Source: Azadirachta indica (lineage: Eukaryota; Streptophyta; Magnoliopsida; Sapindales; Meliaceae). From it: a DNA stretch of 64,000 nt. The position numbers and the translations under genes are program-made. Under the pieces are notes generated by a model, which saw nothing but the letters and a program-made list of their open reading frames with translations, was not told the origin of the DNA and did not search any database. Position 1 is the stretch's first letter, and the number at the start of each line of letters is the position of its first letter. This document shows positions 49,332 to 62,602 of the stretch, one piece after another. The stretch lies in contig CM040452.1 in NCBI GenBank assembly GCA_022749755.1, positions 20,478,350-20,542,349 of the forward strand. Direction: 5' to 3'.

Positions 49332-50882
49332 AAAAAATTTAGTCTCATTTGTTAATAGAATTAATAATTAAATATATTTTATATTCTTATTAACCAATAT
49401 AATTTAATTTTAATTAAAAAATACAAAAAGAAATTTTTGATTATTTTTATTTATAATATATATAACATGTATTTATTGTTTATATTTTTATTTTTATTTT
49501 CATATATCTTTAATATTTTTTTTTCACAATATATTCAAGAATAAATAAATTTTTTAATTTGTTATTTTAATAAAAAATTTTAAAAAATATAATTATTAAA
49601 AAAATTTAAATAATGAGATAAGTCATACTCATATGTCAAAATATTTCTAATCTTTTACTTTCACTTTTATAATAATAAATATTTAATTATTAAAAAATTT
49701 AATTGAAATATTTTTTAACACTTTATTTTTACATGTAATATATTTATTTAAAAAATTATGCTAAATTTATTATATTTTTTTAAAATTTATAAAAATATAA
49801 ACAATAAATACATGTTATATATATTACAAATAAAAAATAATAAAAAATTTTTTCTTTTTCTATTTTTTAATTAAAATTAAATTATATTGGTTAATAAAAA
49901 TATAAAATATATCTAATTATTAATTATATTAACAAATGATACTAAATTTTTTTTATATTTTCATAATTTTTCTTAAGAAAATATAGTAAATTTAATATAA
50001 TTTTTTAAATAAAAAATATTATTATAAAAATAAACATTAAAATATGTTTCAAAATTTTTTTAATAATTAAATAAAAATATTATTATAAAAATAAAAATTA
50101 TATTATATTTATTATATTTTTTAAAAATATATAAAAATATAAATAAAAATATAAACAATAAATACATGTTATATATATTACAAATAAAAATAATTAAAAA
50201 AGTTTCTTCTTTTTCTTTTTTAATTAAAATTAAATTATATTGGTTAATAAGAATATAAAATATATTTAATTACTAATTATATTAACAAGTGATATTAAAT
50301 TAATTTTTTTTTTTTTACTTTTTTATTTATATTTTCATAATTTGTCTCAAGAAAATATAATAAATTTAATATAATCTTTTAAATAAAAATATTTATATAA
50401 GAATAAAATGTTAAAATATATTTTAAAATTCTTTTAACAATTAAAAATCAAATTTATTACAGAAAAAAAAGGATATAAATATTTTAAAATGAGTTTAAAA
50501 TATTTTAATATGAATTTAATTTACCTCATTGTTTAAATTTTTTAATAATATTTTATTTTTCAAATTTTCTATTGAAATAACAAATTAAAAATATATTTAG
50601 TTTTTTGATTATATTATGAAAAAATATAAAATATGAACTAAATTATTATATTTAAAAAAAATTATATTGTAAAAAATATTTAAATAAAGAGTAAAGTGTT
50701 ATATTAAAATAAAATTATATCAAAATATTATTATATAAAAAATGAGGGACATAAATGATAATAAATTAGTCAGTTAACTAATGAAAATAAAAGTTCAGAG
50801 GGTATCTGCCTATTTATTCAAATATCAAGAGAGTATTTATTTTTTCTTAAACATTAGAGGGTATTTACCTATTAAGTCAATT
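48761..50882. repeat. large inverted repeat with about 750-bp arms
   Basis: The left arm 48761-49512 matches the reverse complement of 50121-50882. Examples: ATACCCTCTGACATTTGAATA at left against TATTCAAAT...GAG at right (50816-50870); TATAACATGTATTTATTG at 49460 against CAATAAATACATGTTATA at 50156. The 600-base centre contains further shorter copies in both orientations (49508-49790 direct, 49790-50090 inverted). Non-coding and extremely AT-rich. Best read as a foldback element or a nest of related MITE-like copies. Confidence 0.8.
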
Positions 50883-53668
50883 GTCACCCAAAAAAAAAAA
50901 TTATGTTTACGTAAATGAAGACGGATATTTTCTAAATGAAAAAGTAATTAAAGCTCTTTTTGTTTCACAATATAAACTTTAGATGAATGATTTGTTAGGC
51001 GTGTAAAGACATTATTGATTTATTTTCTTAACAGTGCACATTGGTTGCATATAAATAAATCGATATTGAAAAAAATGTACATGCAAAAGAGGCACAATCG
51101 TCGAAGTTAGATTTTAGAAACTAAAGTTTTTGTTTAATGTCTTTGTCTTTGCCCATATCGACAGTATGTCTAATTAAAAAGTGGAAATAATTAGACACTT
51201 TACGTAATTGAGAGTTTTTCAATGGAGGTGATTTCTTTGCAATTTCTTTACTTTGAATGGAAATAATTAGACACTTTACGTAAGTGAAAAGTTTTTCATT
51301 GGAGGTGATTTCTTTGTAATTTCTTTCATTGAATTTTCAAAGTAATAAAGAAAAATTCTATTGGCTGCTCCATTCATGTACAAAAAGAGAAACATTAGAT
51401 TCTATGAGATTTAATAGTTAATTTTTTGTTAATGCCTACATATATATATATATATTTATATATCTTTATTGGTAGATTGATGGATGATTGTCAAGTTATA
51501 AGAAAAATTAAGTTTTTTTTTTTTTTAACTAGTTTAAAGATGTACAGAATTCCATTTACGTGTTACTTGAATTTCCTAAAAAAATAATAAGAAAATATCC
51601 ACTTTACTACGTAACTCTTTTGGAGAAATTATTAAACAAATATTAACTTAAAAGAAAAATAAAGATGAATGTGTCAATGAAAAGAAAAAAAAAATCAACT
51701 TGAACCGCTCCAATCAATTTATAAAAGAAATTGAAAAAAAATTTTCGTCTAAAATTAATATAAAGAGACTGACTCAACTAAATTATCAAACAATTTATAA
51801 TTTTTTAAATTTTTTTATATGAACTAGAAAGTATACGTAGAAACTTTTCTGCAGCTCCATAAATCATTGTCAATCGTCTCTTGCTGGATCTCATGACCAT
51901 ATGATTTATTTTTCCGTTTAAAAAAAAAAGAAGAAGAATTCGGTAAGGAAGACTGGGATTAGAAGTTAAATAAACAATAAAAATGAATGGGTTTTACTAA
52001 TTCTTAATCGGAAACGTCTTGCGCGTACGGTTAAGTAGAAGTAGGACATACTAGTATGGAAACTTTATAGGAATTTGAATTAAAAAAAAAATAATTATTC
52101 TTTTGGAAAACAGCTGCCACGTACTGATTGAATACTATCCCTGACACAGAAAACAAAAAATATTTTTAATAAATAATGTAAACAATTATTATCTTTATCA
52201 ACAATAGCAACATCAATATAACGACAAGTCAAAAATCACAAAATCTTTTTCCTAATACTATGTTGTCTTATTCGAATGTGACTATATAACTGGTGGTATA
52301 TCTTGTTATATTTTTATAAAAAAATCTTCGAATATTTTAGCATAATATTAAACCAAATTATATACAAATTTACTGTCTGTGATGTGGCAATAAGTTATCC
52401 GTAAATCAATTCGAATATTGTTAAGTTATTAAAAATTATCTCAAAATTGATTAAAAAGATTGGCCAACATGTATATTTACCGAAGTCAACTATTCTGTAA
52501 TTTTCATTCATATTGTAAGTCAACTACAAACAGGAAGTTTAGACTAGGAAATAATTAACGTATATCCACTGTATTTAATTTTGTACATTTATTAATTAAT
52601 TATCTTTCATAATCCTAATCCTATTGACGTTCCGTACCACCTATATCACGCCATTTCCGCCCCATTCCCCAGTACTTAAGAAGAATAGAGACTTTCCTGT
52701 TTCCACTAATTACTCATTATCATGCTACTCCTTTTTATTTTTTTTTTTAAATTTCATAAAAAATAAAATTTCATATGTAAAAAATTAAATATATATATAT
52801 ATATATATACGTTTCTTGATAAAATATTTTGTCAAATATATATATGTATTTTAAAATTTTATTGTTGGTGGTTATGATATTGATTAAATGTCTTAAGTAT
52901 GAAATGGCACTTTTTATTTTGATAGAAAACTTGTTATTAATTGAAGTTGACTGTGAAGCTAAACGGAGCTGTCAGTGCACTACCAATAGGCATGTTGACT
53001 AAATGCTATGTTTTAATTCTTAATAATTTTCATATACTACGAATTGGTAACCAGTTATCTAATTATCTGCAAGCCAACCTAACTTAATTAGTTTAGTTCC
53101 TTTCAATTAATTTCACATCCAATTATCCGTGCTAGCTCTATGAAGAATAATAGCCCCTAAGAACTAAAATTATTGAAACTTGTTCATTTCAACTATGAGA
53201 CAGCACAAATTAAATAACAAATATATCTACATGCCCTAAGCTTCTGTTTGTTTGTTTGATTGATTTATGAATTATTTAAATTATGATTCTTTTTGTTTTT
53301 AAGAATAAAATACACATAAAATATTTACAATTTGTAATGTTCACTTGGGATGTTCTCAAGAACCAATTTCGGATATAATTCAAAAAATAATTCTCTTTTT
53401 CAGGTATGAAATAATTAATAAAAGTATTTTTTTTATTTGAAATATACAGGAATCACAAATATTCTAACTTGTAATACTGACATTCTGATTAAAAAAATCA
53501 CAAATATTCGAGTCTAAATTGTTATATTTACTTTTTTAAAATTTACATATATGTATATATATTAAAGAATAATAGGTAATAAAAGAAAAAATTTGTAGTC
53601 CAACATTCGGTTCTTATATATGGCTTTTTGAAACTATGTCCCATCTCTTTAATTTACTTTCAAAACTT
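50883..53668. other. upstream region of receptor kinase copy 2
   Basis: AT-rich with no coding exon. Contains a 76-base tandem repeat (51182-51328), several W-box cores between 52484 and 53000, and (TA)n tracts. Confidence 0.5.
51182..51328. repeat. 76-bp tandem duplication carrying TTACGTAA palindromes
   Basis: Two copies (starting 51182 and 51258) share TGGAAATAATTAGACACTTT, then TTACGTAA, and GGAGGTGATTTCTTTG. Each carries an ACGT-core palindrome of the bZIP/NAC-recognised type. Confidence 0.8.
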
Positions 53669-53784
53669 TTTATATATACAAGTTGCAATTAATAATTCAT
53701 TATAAAAAATAAAAAAAAAAGGACTTGATCGTTTTGTGTATTAAAGTCTACTCTGTTCTGCCAGTCCCAGCTCTTAAAGGTCAA
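52484..53784. promoter_or_regulatory. W-box cores upstream of receptor kinase copy 2
   Basis: TTGACT/TTGACC cores at 52484-52489 (-), 52518-52523 (-), 52947-52952 (+), 52995-53000 (+) and 53779-53784 (-). WRKY factors bind such cores, and defence-type receptor kinases are often under WRKY control. The motif is short, so function is only suggested. Confidence 0.3.
53669..53676 (+). promoter_or_regulatory. candidate TATA box for receptor kinase copy 2
   Basis: TATATATA, about 230 bases before the ATG at 53900. Weak support because such runs are common here. Confidence 0.25.
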
Positions 53785-53899
53785 CCAAAGTCGAATTGTG
53801 TTCCCAGCTCTCAATCAACTCTCTTCCCACACAAATAAAATCCAAACTCTCCTTAATTATATACATGTATTCTTCTGCAAATTCATCAAGTTAAACGTG

Positions 53900-56800
53900 A
53901 TGAAGATGGAGAAGTTTCTTATTTATCGTCTTCTTTTTCTTTCGCTCGCTGCCTTTTGCCTCACAATTAATGCTCTTACTTTCGCAGCCACTCTACCAGA
54001 AAATGAAGGTACGTAATACGTTTTTAAATAATTATCTTAGCGAAGCTAGGATTCTGAGTCAAGATTTTAGAGTTTTAATTGAATCTATATCTATTTGCAT
54101 GTATACCTACATAGCAGTAACAGTTTAAATTTTCAGATCGATGAATCAAAGGGCCGTGCGGTTCATTTAACGGGCTTTTGTTCTGTGTTTAATTAATTTG
54201 CAGTGCAAGCTTTGAAAGATATAGCGAAAACCCTAGGCAAGACCAACTGGAATTTCAATGTGGATCCGTGCAGTGGTCAACCGGGATGGGTTACTACCAA
54301 TCCGGCGGTGGAAGGTTTTGAAGACGTTGTCACCTGCAACTGCTCCTTCGACAACGCCACCGTGTGCCACGTTGTTAGCATGTATGTATTTATATCTCTT
54401 TATATATGTGCCCCTCTCTCTGTCTCTTTCTCTCTCGTCTCTAACCAGATATATATATATATATATATAATTCAAACGTTTTTGTGTTTAATATGTACTA
54501 TATTTACGTACCAACTTAATCATACATAATTATCATATACTTTTACAAAATTGTTCAGAATTATGCAGGAGTTCATGATAGACTAAAAAAATAATTATAT
54601 GCATATAGATATTAGATTTATCATAAGAAAAAAAATACAATACTCCTTGAATATATATATATATATATATATGATTTTATTTGCTTATATCTTGGAGAAA
54701 GATTAAAAACAAAGAACGAGGCAGCATGGCCTAGTGGCCAACTTGGTTGACGTAACGCGTTCCAATTTAATTATAGTCCAGCAATCCTTGACTTTGACTT
54801 TGGCAAGTTATATATAAATAATTTATTACACATTTAAATCCTTTGAATTTTTATTATTGCTACCACAACACAAAAATATTGAATCATTCTGTTGTTGCTG
54901 TTGCCACCACAGAAGACTGAAAGCTCAGAATCTGCAAGGATCCCTCCCGCCAGAAATGGCCAGGCTTCCTTTCCTCCAAGAAATGTAAGTAGCACTAGCA
55001 GCAACTACTATCTTTTTTTCATTCCAATTTTACCCTTCACCATCTCCCAAATTACCCTTTTGTTATAAGGAACGAACTTTAACTGTACTATGAACTTCTT
55101 CCCACAGTGATTTAACTCGCAACTACCTTAATGGTACTCTCCCGCCAGAATGGGGCTCCCTGCCACTCGTCAACATGTATGCTACTGCTAGCTCTCAATC
55201 TCATTTTCTCTAAATCAAACCTAATCATTATTTGTAAATGCGTATTTGAGATTCAAGTATAATTACGATCTAGTTGCAAGCATATATATCACAAATGATT
55301 AATCTAAATTTTACTTTCACTCTATTTAAATCAAACCTCAGAAACTAGCTAACATATAACTGTTACATTGATTCTTGTACAATGCATTTCAGCTCCCTTC
55401 TTGCAAACCGGATAACGGGTCCAATACCAAAATCATTAGCCAACATTTCCACACTTACCAGTTTGTGAGTTTTTCTAAATTTTCCAATCTTTAATTTCTC
55501 TCTCTTCAACTATACAATATACTTGTTTTAGTTCATAAATGATTCTTTAATTGCTATATATGCATATACATGATGATCCTACAGTGTTGTCGAATATAAT
55601 CAGCTTTCGGGAGTTTTGCCTGCAGAGCTCGGAGATCTACTCAACATTGAAAGACTGTACGACACTTTTAAATCTATTCATTTAATCCCATCCCAAATTT
55701 TGAAGCATTTGAACATTTCGATTGATGCCTAAGTAGCTGGTGCTTGCTCTTGTTACAGACTTCTTAGCTCAAACAATTTTACTGGGCAGATACCGACAAC
55801 ATTTGCTAAGCTGACCAATCTGACGGACTTGTAAACTTCTGATTCTTCTCACAACTTGCTAGGTTTTTTATACAGTCAACTTAATTATTTATGGTATTCA
55901 ATATCTTTTTTGTTACTTTGATGCAGCCGGATTGGTGACAACCATTTTGTGGGACAGATACCCGATTTTATTCAGAACTGGACAAATCTTGGAAAACTGT
56001 GAGAGCTTAGCTTTACTCCTTAATTTGTTATATTATTACAAGAATATTTTTGCGTTATGCTGACTAATGAAACCTGAAAGCAGAGTCATTCAAGCTAGTG
56101 GTTTGGTTGGGCCAATTCCTTCTAGCATTGCTTCACTCGTAAAATTGAATGACCTGTATGTATGATTTTTCAGTTCTGACTGTGTTTCTTTTTTCCAGTT
56201 ACTATATAACGTGTATTGAGTTCATACATTTATGTTGTGCTTGGTTAAATTTCTTTAACAAATTTCAACATGCAGGAGAATTAGTGATCTGAATGGACCT
56301 GAAGAAACTTTTCCACCAATTGGTAACATGACGAATATGAAAACACTGTAAGTAAATTGATTCAAAGGCCAAATCGTCGGTAGATATTTCTGGCAAGGAG
56401 AAAAATCGTAATGTTTTATTAATTTCTCTTTACAGTATATTGAGGAGTTGCAATATCACTGGACAACTGCCTGAATATCTTGGGCAAATGACAAGCCTGA
56501 AAGTCTTGTTAGTATATGCTTTGCCTTCTTGCTCCCCCTAATTTTTACAGAAGAGGAAAAAAAAAAAAAGAGAACATCTGCACATATTGGTTTACTTCTT
56601 TTTGTTTATGATCTCTTGCAGAGATCTCAGCTTCAACAAACTAAGTGGCGTAATTCCAAGCAGCTTTAATGGTCAAAAAGTGAATAACATGTAAGCATTT
56701 CTTCAACAAAATGCAGGTTATCCTTTTTGTTTTATGCTTATCACCTAATTAACCGCGTTTAATGTCAATTTGTCAGATATTTAACTGGAAACATGCTAAC

Positions 56801-59800
56801 CGGAACGATTCCTTCTTGGATACTGGAAAAAGGAAGGAACATGTAAGCTTTCTCTTCCCACGTGCATCATGTAATTTGTTAAATAACTATGTAATTTATT
56901 AAATTTCTACGTGCAGAGATCTTTCATACAACAGCTTCAATGTTGGAAACTCAGATTCGAACTGCCAACAGAGGACCGTGTAAGAGTGTTGACAAACGAT
57001 AAACCTGAAAACTTAGAATATGTCTTCAATACACTGGCTAATTAATTTTGATACTTTGTGCCATTTTCTGTAGGAACTTGTTTGCAAGCTCTTCCACGGG
57101 CACTAACTCGTAAGCTTTCAACTCATGTTGATTGATTTATATATCATGTCATTTAATCATGATTCTATGATGCTGATCAATCACCTTACATCATTCCAGC
57201 ACTGGAATTGTTTCATGTTTGAGAAACTTCCGCTGTCCAAAGAGTAAGTCAGAATATTCTTTTAAAGTGCCAGCCAGAATGTGTTTTTCTCAACAAATTG
57301 GTTACTGAATTGCTGTTTCTTCTCCCAGCTTACTACTCTGTTCGTATAAATTGCGGTGGAAGACAAGTGACTATCAATGGAAGCACAACATTCGAAGAAG
57401 ACACAGATCCATCGGGACCTTCAAGATTTGCAAGCAGAAGCAATTGGGCATTTAGCAACACTGGTCATTTCCTGGACGATGATCGCCCAACAGACACTTT
57501 TGTTCAGGCAAATACGTCTAGATTGTTAATGACAGATTCCCAACTGTACATGCAAAGTCGCATTTCTCCCATTTCTTTAACTTACTATGGATTCTGTCTG
57601 GGAAATGGAAACTACACAGTCAACCTTCACTTTGCTGAGATAATGTTCACTAATGACAAAACATTCAGCAGTTTAGGAAGACGCATATTTGATGTTTACG
57701 TTCAGGTAATTAATAGTCGCCCGACAACTAAGTAAATATTGTCAGTTTTGAACTTCGCTTTCAGGCTTTTACTAACAAAGTGAAATGTTACATACAGTAT
57801 CTGCATGAATATTTCAGCTAATTGGTGTATAATTATTGTTGCAGGGGAAGCTGGTGCTGAAAGATTTCAATATTGAGGATGAAGCTGGAGGGGTTGGAAA
57901 AGCAGTTGTAAGAAGTTTTCCTATCGTTGTGAGCAACAATACCGTGGAGATCCGTCTTCACTGGGCTGGGAAAGGGACAACCGGTGTTCCTGTTAGAGGA
58001 GTTTATGGTCCTCTTATATCAGCTATTAACGTTAATCCTGGTAGGTTTAAATTAATACTAACACAAAAGGCTTCTAATTTTCAACTTATGTCAGCTATTT
58101 CTTTAACTTCTATGTCTCTTTAATTTCAAGCAGATTTCACACCTCCATCAGAAAATGGCAGCGGTAGTTCTATACCTGCAGGGGCAGTGGTTGGAATCGT
58201 GGTAGGAGCAGTATCTGCCACAATCCTGATTCTGGGTATCCTTTGGTGGAAGGGCTGTTTTAAATCAAAGAGTACATTGGAACGAGGTATTAAATTAAAA
58301 TAGGATTAACATTTGTTCTAATTACAATTAAATTTCCTCTTTCCTTCGAGTTTTTATTGAACAAGTTTCTTCCGCAGAATTCAAGGGTCTAGACTTGCAT
58401 ACTGGTACCTTTACTTTGAGGCAAATTAAAGCAGCCACAAACAACTTTGATATTGCTAACAAGATTGGAGAAGGTGGTTTTGGCCCTGTTTACAAGGTAC
58501 ATTATACTTGATCATTTGCTTCCTTCCGAATAAGTATCTGAATCTCACAGCATTTTCCTGAAATATGCAGGGTCTTTTGGCGGATGGCACTGTAATTGCA
58601 GTCAAGCAACTTTCTTCCAAATCAAAGCAAGGAAATCGAGAATTCATCAATGAAATTGGCATGATTTCTGCTCTGCAACACCCTAATCTTGTCAAGCTCT
58701 ACGGATGTTGCATAGAAGGAGATCAGTTACTGCTAGTTTACGAGTACCTGGAGAATAACAGCCTTGCTCGAGCTTTGTTCGGTAAATTTCTAACCACATA
58801 ACACTTACAAATCCCTCAAAACATGCGCATATATGTATGATAAACACAATCTTTTTTTCATTTTTCTTTTTGGGCAATTCGAAGGTCCCAAAGAGTATCG
58901 GTTGAAGCTAGATTGGCCAACAAGGCACAGAATTTGCGTCGGAATAGCGAGGGGTTTGGCTTATCTCCACGAAGAATGTAGATTAAAGATTGTACACAGA
59001 GATATCAAAGCAACCAATGTGCTTCTCGACAGGGACTTGAATCCTAAAATATCTGATTTCGGTTTAGCCAAGCTCGATGAAGAAGATAACACCCACATAA
59101 GTACCCGAGTTGCCGGAACTTTGTGAGTTGCTGCATACTAATTTCTGATGATTGTCTCCTTTTTTCCTCTCTTAAAATTTCACCGAAATTACCCAAATTC
59201 TTGACTCAATTTGCAGTGGATATATGGCACCAGAATATGCAATGCGCGGCCATTTAACAGAAAAAGCAGATGTTTACAGTTTCGGAATTGTTGCCTTAGA
59301 AATCGTTAGCGGAAGAAGCAACTCTAGCAGCAGGCCTAAAGAGGATGCATTCTATCTTCTCGATTGGGTAAACTTTCATTTCTGTTTGAACCTGTTTTTG
59401 TAAAACTGTTTTCTATTTATTTTTTTTAATAAAAAAAGAAGAAATAAAGCATTTTCAAAGCAGATTGTTTTACTCATTTCAACTTCGCCATTTGATAGGC
59501 TCATGACTTAAAAGAGAGAGGAAACTTAATAGACCTAGTGGATCAAAACCTGGGTTCGGATTTCGACAAAGAACAAGTGATGGTGATGATCAATGTAGCT
59601 CTGCTATGCTCCGATGTTTCTCCAACAGTCAGGCCTTCGATGTCTTCGGTAGTGAGCATGCTGGAAGGCAGAGCTGAAGTTGAAGATTTTATTCCGGATT
59701 CCAGTGTCTCAAACATTGATGAAACAAAGTCTGAAGCAATGAGAAGGTATTACCAGTTCAGCGTAGAACAGAGCGTTAGCGGAAACCAAACACAAAGTAT

Positions 59801-59894
59801 GTCTATAGACGGGCCATTTACCGGATCTTCGACATCTGCTGCTGATCTGTATCCTGTCACCTTGAATTCGGATTATTGGAAAAACAGAGATTAG
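53900..59894 (+). CDS. LRR-malectin receptor-like kinase (LRR-VIII-2 type), copy 2
   Basis: CDS join(53900..54008,54204..54381,54913..54984,55108..55176,55393..55464,55585..55656,55759..55830,55927..55998,56084..56155,56276..56347,56436..56507,56622..56690,56777..56842,56917..56979,57074..57109,57200..57243,57329..57705,57845..58040,58134..58286,58378..58496,58571..58781,58885..59122,59217..59367,59499..59894), 24 exons, 1016 aa, no lesion. Signal peptide at 1-29; N-terminal cap with [10 protein letters not shown] and [12 protein letters not shown]; LRRs about 96-355; malectin about 410-594 ([11 protein letters not shown] to [11 protein letters not shown]); membrane helix about 607-632 ([19 protein letters not shown]); kinase with [31 protein letters not shown] and APEYAM. 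Exon structure matches copy 1 one for one, with all GT-AG introns, and its exon 1 donor is a normal GTACGT. The start at 53900 gives a good signal peptide; the Met two codons on is an alternative. Confidence 0.95.
54449..54469. repeat. (AT)n microsatellite after a (CT)-rich tract
   Basis: Lies just inside intron 2 of receptor kinase copy 2. A second (AT)n tract follows at 54651-54672 in the same intron. Confidence 0.9.
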
Positions 59895-62602
59895 AGATTT
59901 ATGCTTCTTGTTATTGCTTGGTTGTAAAACTATATATCTTAACACTTTGAAAAAGTTTCAGTGTATATTTTGTTTTTGTTTTCATTTTTCTTTGATGTTT
60001 TTGTTGTTGAATATTAATTATGAATTGTTTGAGAGCATATTTACGCAAGTACGTACGGAGTGGCAATATAAGTGTATATTACTAAAAGATTTACATGAAA
60101 ATTTATGTATTCTTAATTTGTTCTTAAGTTTGGACAATGATTTGAAACTATTGTCAAATGATCATGCAATAAGATCTTATTTTATACACATTTATTTTAA
60201 AATTAAGCAATTACATTATGTACAACATTATGTGGTATATTTGAAACGAAAGGTGAAAAGGAAAATCTAGAACATTACGTAGCACACACAAACTGTCAAT
60301 GAATTGAGAGGAAATGTAGCTTTGTTGCTTTCTCTTCCAATCAACCATTTTCTTTCATTTTCTCATCTACCAAACTGTCCAAATTTGAATGTGAGATTTT
60401 CTACGACAGAGATTTCTCCAAAAATTAAATTAATAGTCAATGAATTTAAACTGTAGAGTTGTCAAATTTTTTATCCAAAATAACCACAAAAGTGAAGTTA
60501 TTAGTTGCGGTATCCACTATAAATAAATAAATATCCCTAAAAAAGGAAAAATGAGTTTATCCTTAAGCCATTTATCCAAATAATAAGCCTTTTTTTTGCT
60601 ATTGATTCTCTAATTAATCTACTTGAAACTTCAACTTCAACCACTTTGAAGCAACTTAATTATGAAGTTTAAATTTGATAATATTCAAGTAAAAGCACAT
60701 TCTATTCTCGTCAAATTCCTTGAGCAATTTTAGTTTTACTTTTGTAGTGGTGCAATTTCTTCTTTGACTATATATGGAGAATAAAGTTATCAATTATATG
60801 AGAGGTTCAATTTTAATATTACAATAATTACGTTTTAAGTTGAGGTTATAAAAATTATAAAAATGAAAAAAAAAAAGTAACCCAAATTTTAACGGGTATG
60901 AAAAATATTTTTCCAAAAAGATTGGGAAATGAATAAATAGAGAAGAAATGAAAATAAATATTTTTGGTGCAAAATTGTTAAGTGATGTTATAAAGCATCA
61001 AGAACAACAACAATTTGTTATAACAAATTTGTACATTTTTAAAGATATCTTTACCAACTCCCAACAGCTATAGCGATAGTTTCAAGCTTCTGGTAGCTTA
61101 GGTCTTGGAAAGCTCAAGCACAAACAAGAGGACCCAAAAGCATAATAATAATTACTCTTGTAGAAAATTGTAATATACATATTTTTCCACAAAATTACAG
61201 TTTTTTCAGCCTGAAGAAGAAAAAAAAATGACATTTGTAAAATAACAATATTTGGGTTGCAACTTGCAAAATTACTTTCCACCACCCTTGTTATAGCCAG
61301 TTGTCAATAATCAGCTGGTCCCATTTTGTCAGAGACCGAAAAGTAAGTAATTAGCCCAGCCCATTTCTCAAAATCTACCTCTGCAAAAAAAAAAAAAAAC
61401 TTTTTCAAAGTGATTACGAACAAGTCCTAGATTTATATGTTTTGCGAAGCAGAAAGAGACACGCCGTAAACATTCGTACATGTTTCTAATTTCTAAAATA
61501 ACTAAAATCAATTCAGATCATGCAATCTCAATCATTGGTTAGCTTATTAGATCTCTTAATAATAGCCATTATTTAAAATTAAAATTAAAATTAAAATTAA
61601 AATTAAAATTAAAATTAATCAGTTAAATCTAACTTCCATGATATTTTAAAATAATAAGTTATCAATAAAAGGAGGTCAACATAGACACTGATCGCCATGA
61701 ATTACAGGAGTTGGCAAAATCTTATGCTGATCTGCAGTTACGAATTTGATCATTGTCGTTGTTGTGTACATCTGTATTTTTGTCGTTTTGTATTGAATGC
61801 AACAAATGAAGAGCTGTGACTTGGGCTTCAATTTCAGGCCGACAAATGCGCATTTTCCTTGCGTCTTCAACACCTGCATAGTTTGAATTTGCACGTGCAT
61901 GCAGAGAATATTTCCTGTGCTGCAATAAATCAAATCAACGCCTAAAATAAATTTTATGTTGTCAAAATTTGTATTTTGACAGCAAATTAAATTTTATATT
62001 GTAAGAGATTTTATGATTAATGTTGTAAAAAATTGACAACAAATTTGACAATATTAATACATAACTTTTAAAATTAACTATTTTAATCAAATATTCTATT
62101 TAAAAAATTATATATAATTAATATTGTAAAAAAATTATAAAAAATTTGAATAAAAATATAATTAAGAGTTAAAATATTATTATAATTTAAAAAATAAATG
62201 TTAAAATAAAGATTGTATTGATGATTACAAAATAAAAATAAAATAATATATTCATTTTATATGTTTTATAATAATTAAAGGATAAAATAATTAGTTTAAA
62301 ATAAGAATAGTTATCTTAGTAGTATTTTTATATTTTACTAAAATTAAAGGTATTTTCATATTTTTTTAAAGTTAAAAGGTTTCCCACATAGATTAAGACC
62401 CTAAGGGATAAATTGTTTTTCTCTTTAAAAAAAGTAAAGTATAATATCTTTTCATAAAAGATGACATTGATAGGTTTTTATTTATTACTGTAAGGCTCTT
62501 TATTTACTTATATATCTTCTACCATACCACAAAGCTCATGATTAGGTTTTATTGGTCATATAATTTGTTGTGTTTAAATATATATTACAATACATTAAAA
62601 TA
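59895..62602. other. intergenic region downstream of receptor kinase copy 2
   Basis: AT-rich with no coding exon supported. The 120-codon frame at 59908-60270 has low-complexity composition and no family features, and probably lies in the 3' UTR and beyond. Confidence 0.5.
61575..61616. repeat. (AAAATT)n microsatellite
   Basis: Seven perfect hexamer units. Confidence 0.95.

Noticed and set aside
47272..50882. Possibility that the AT-rich palindrome is a CRISPR-like or replication-origin array
   Set aside because: Repeat units are about 1 kb and diverged, with no regular spacers, and the window is plant nuclear DNA.
54718..54795. tRNA-like start (GGCAGCATGGCCTAGTGG) in an intron of receptor kinase copy 2
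   Set aside because: No B-box (GGTTCGANTCC) at the right distance and no acceptor-stem pairing, so not a tRNA gene.
59908..60270. 120-codon frame after receptor kinase copy 2
   Set aside because: Phe/Leu/Lys-rich low-complexity translation of AT-rich DNA, without family features or splice partners.
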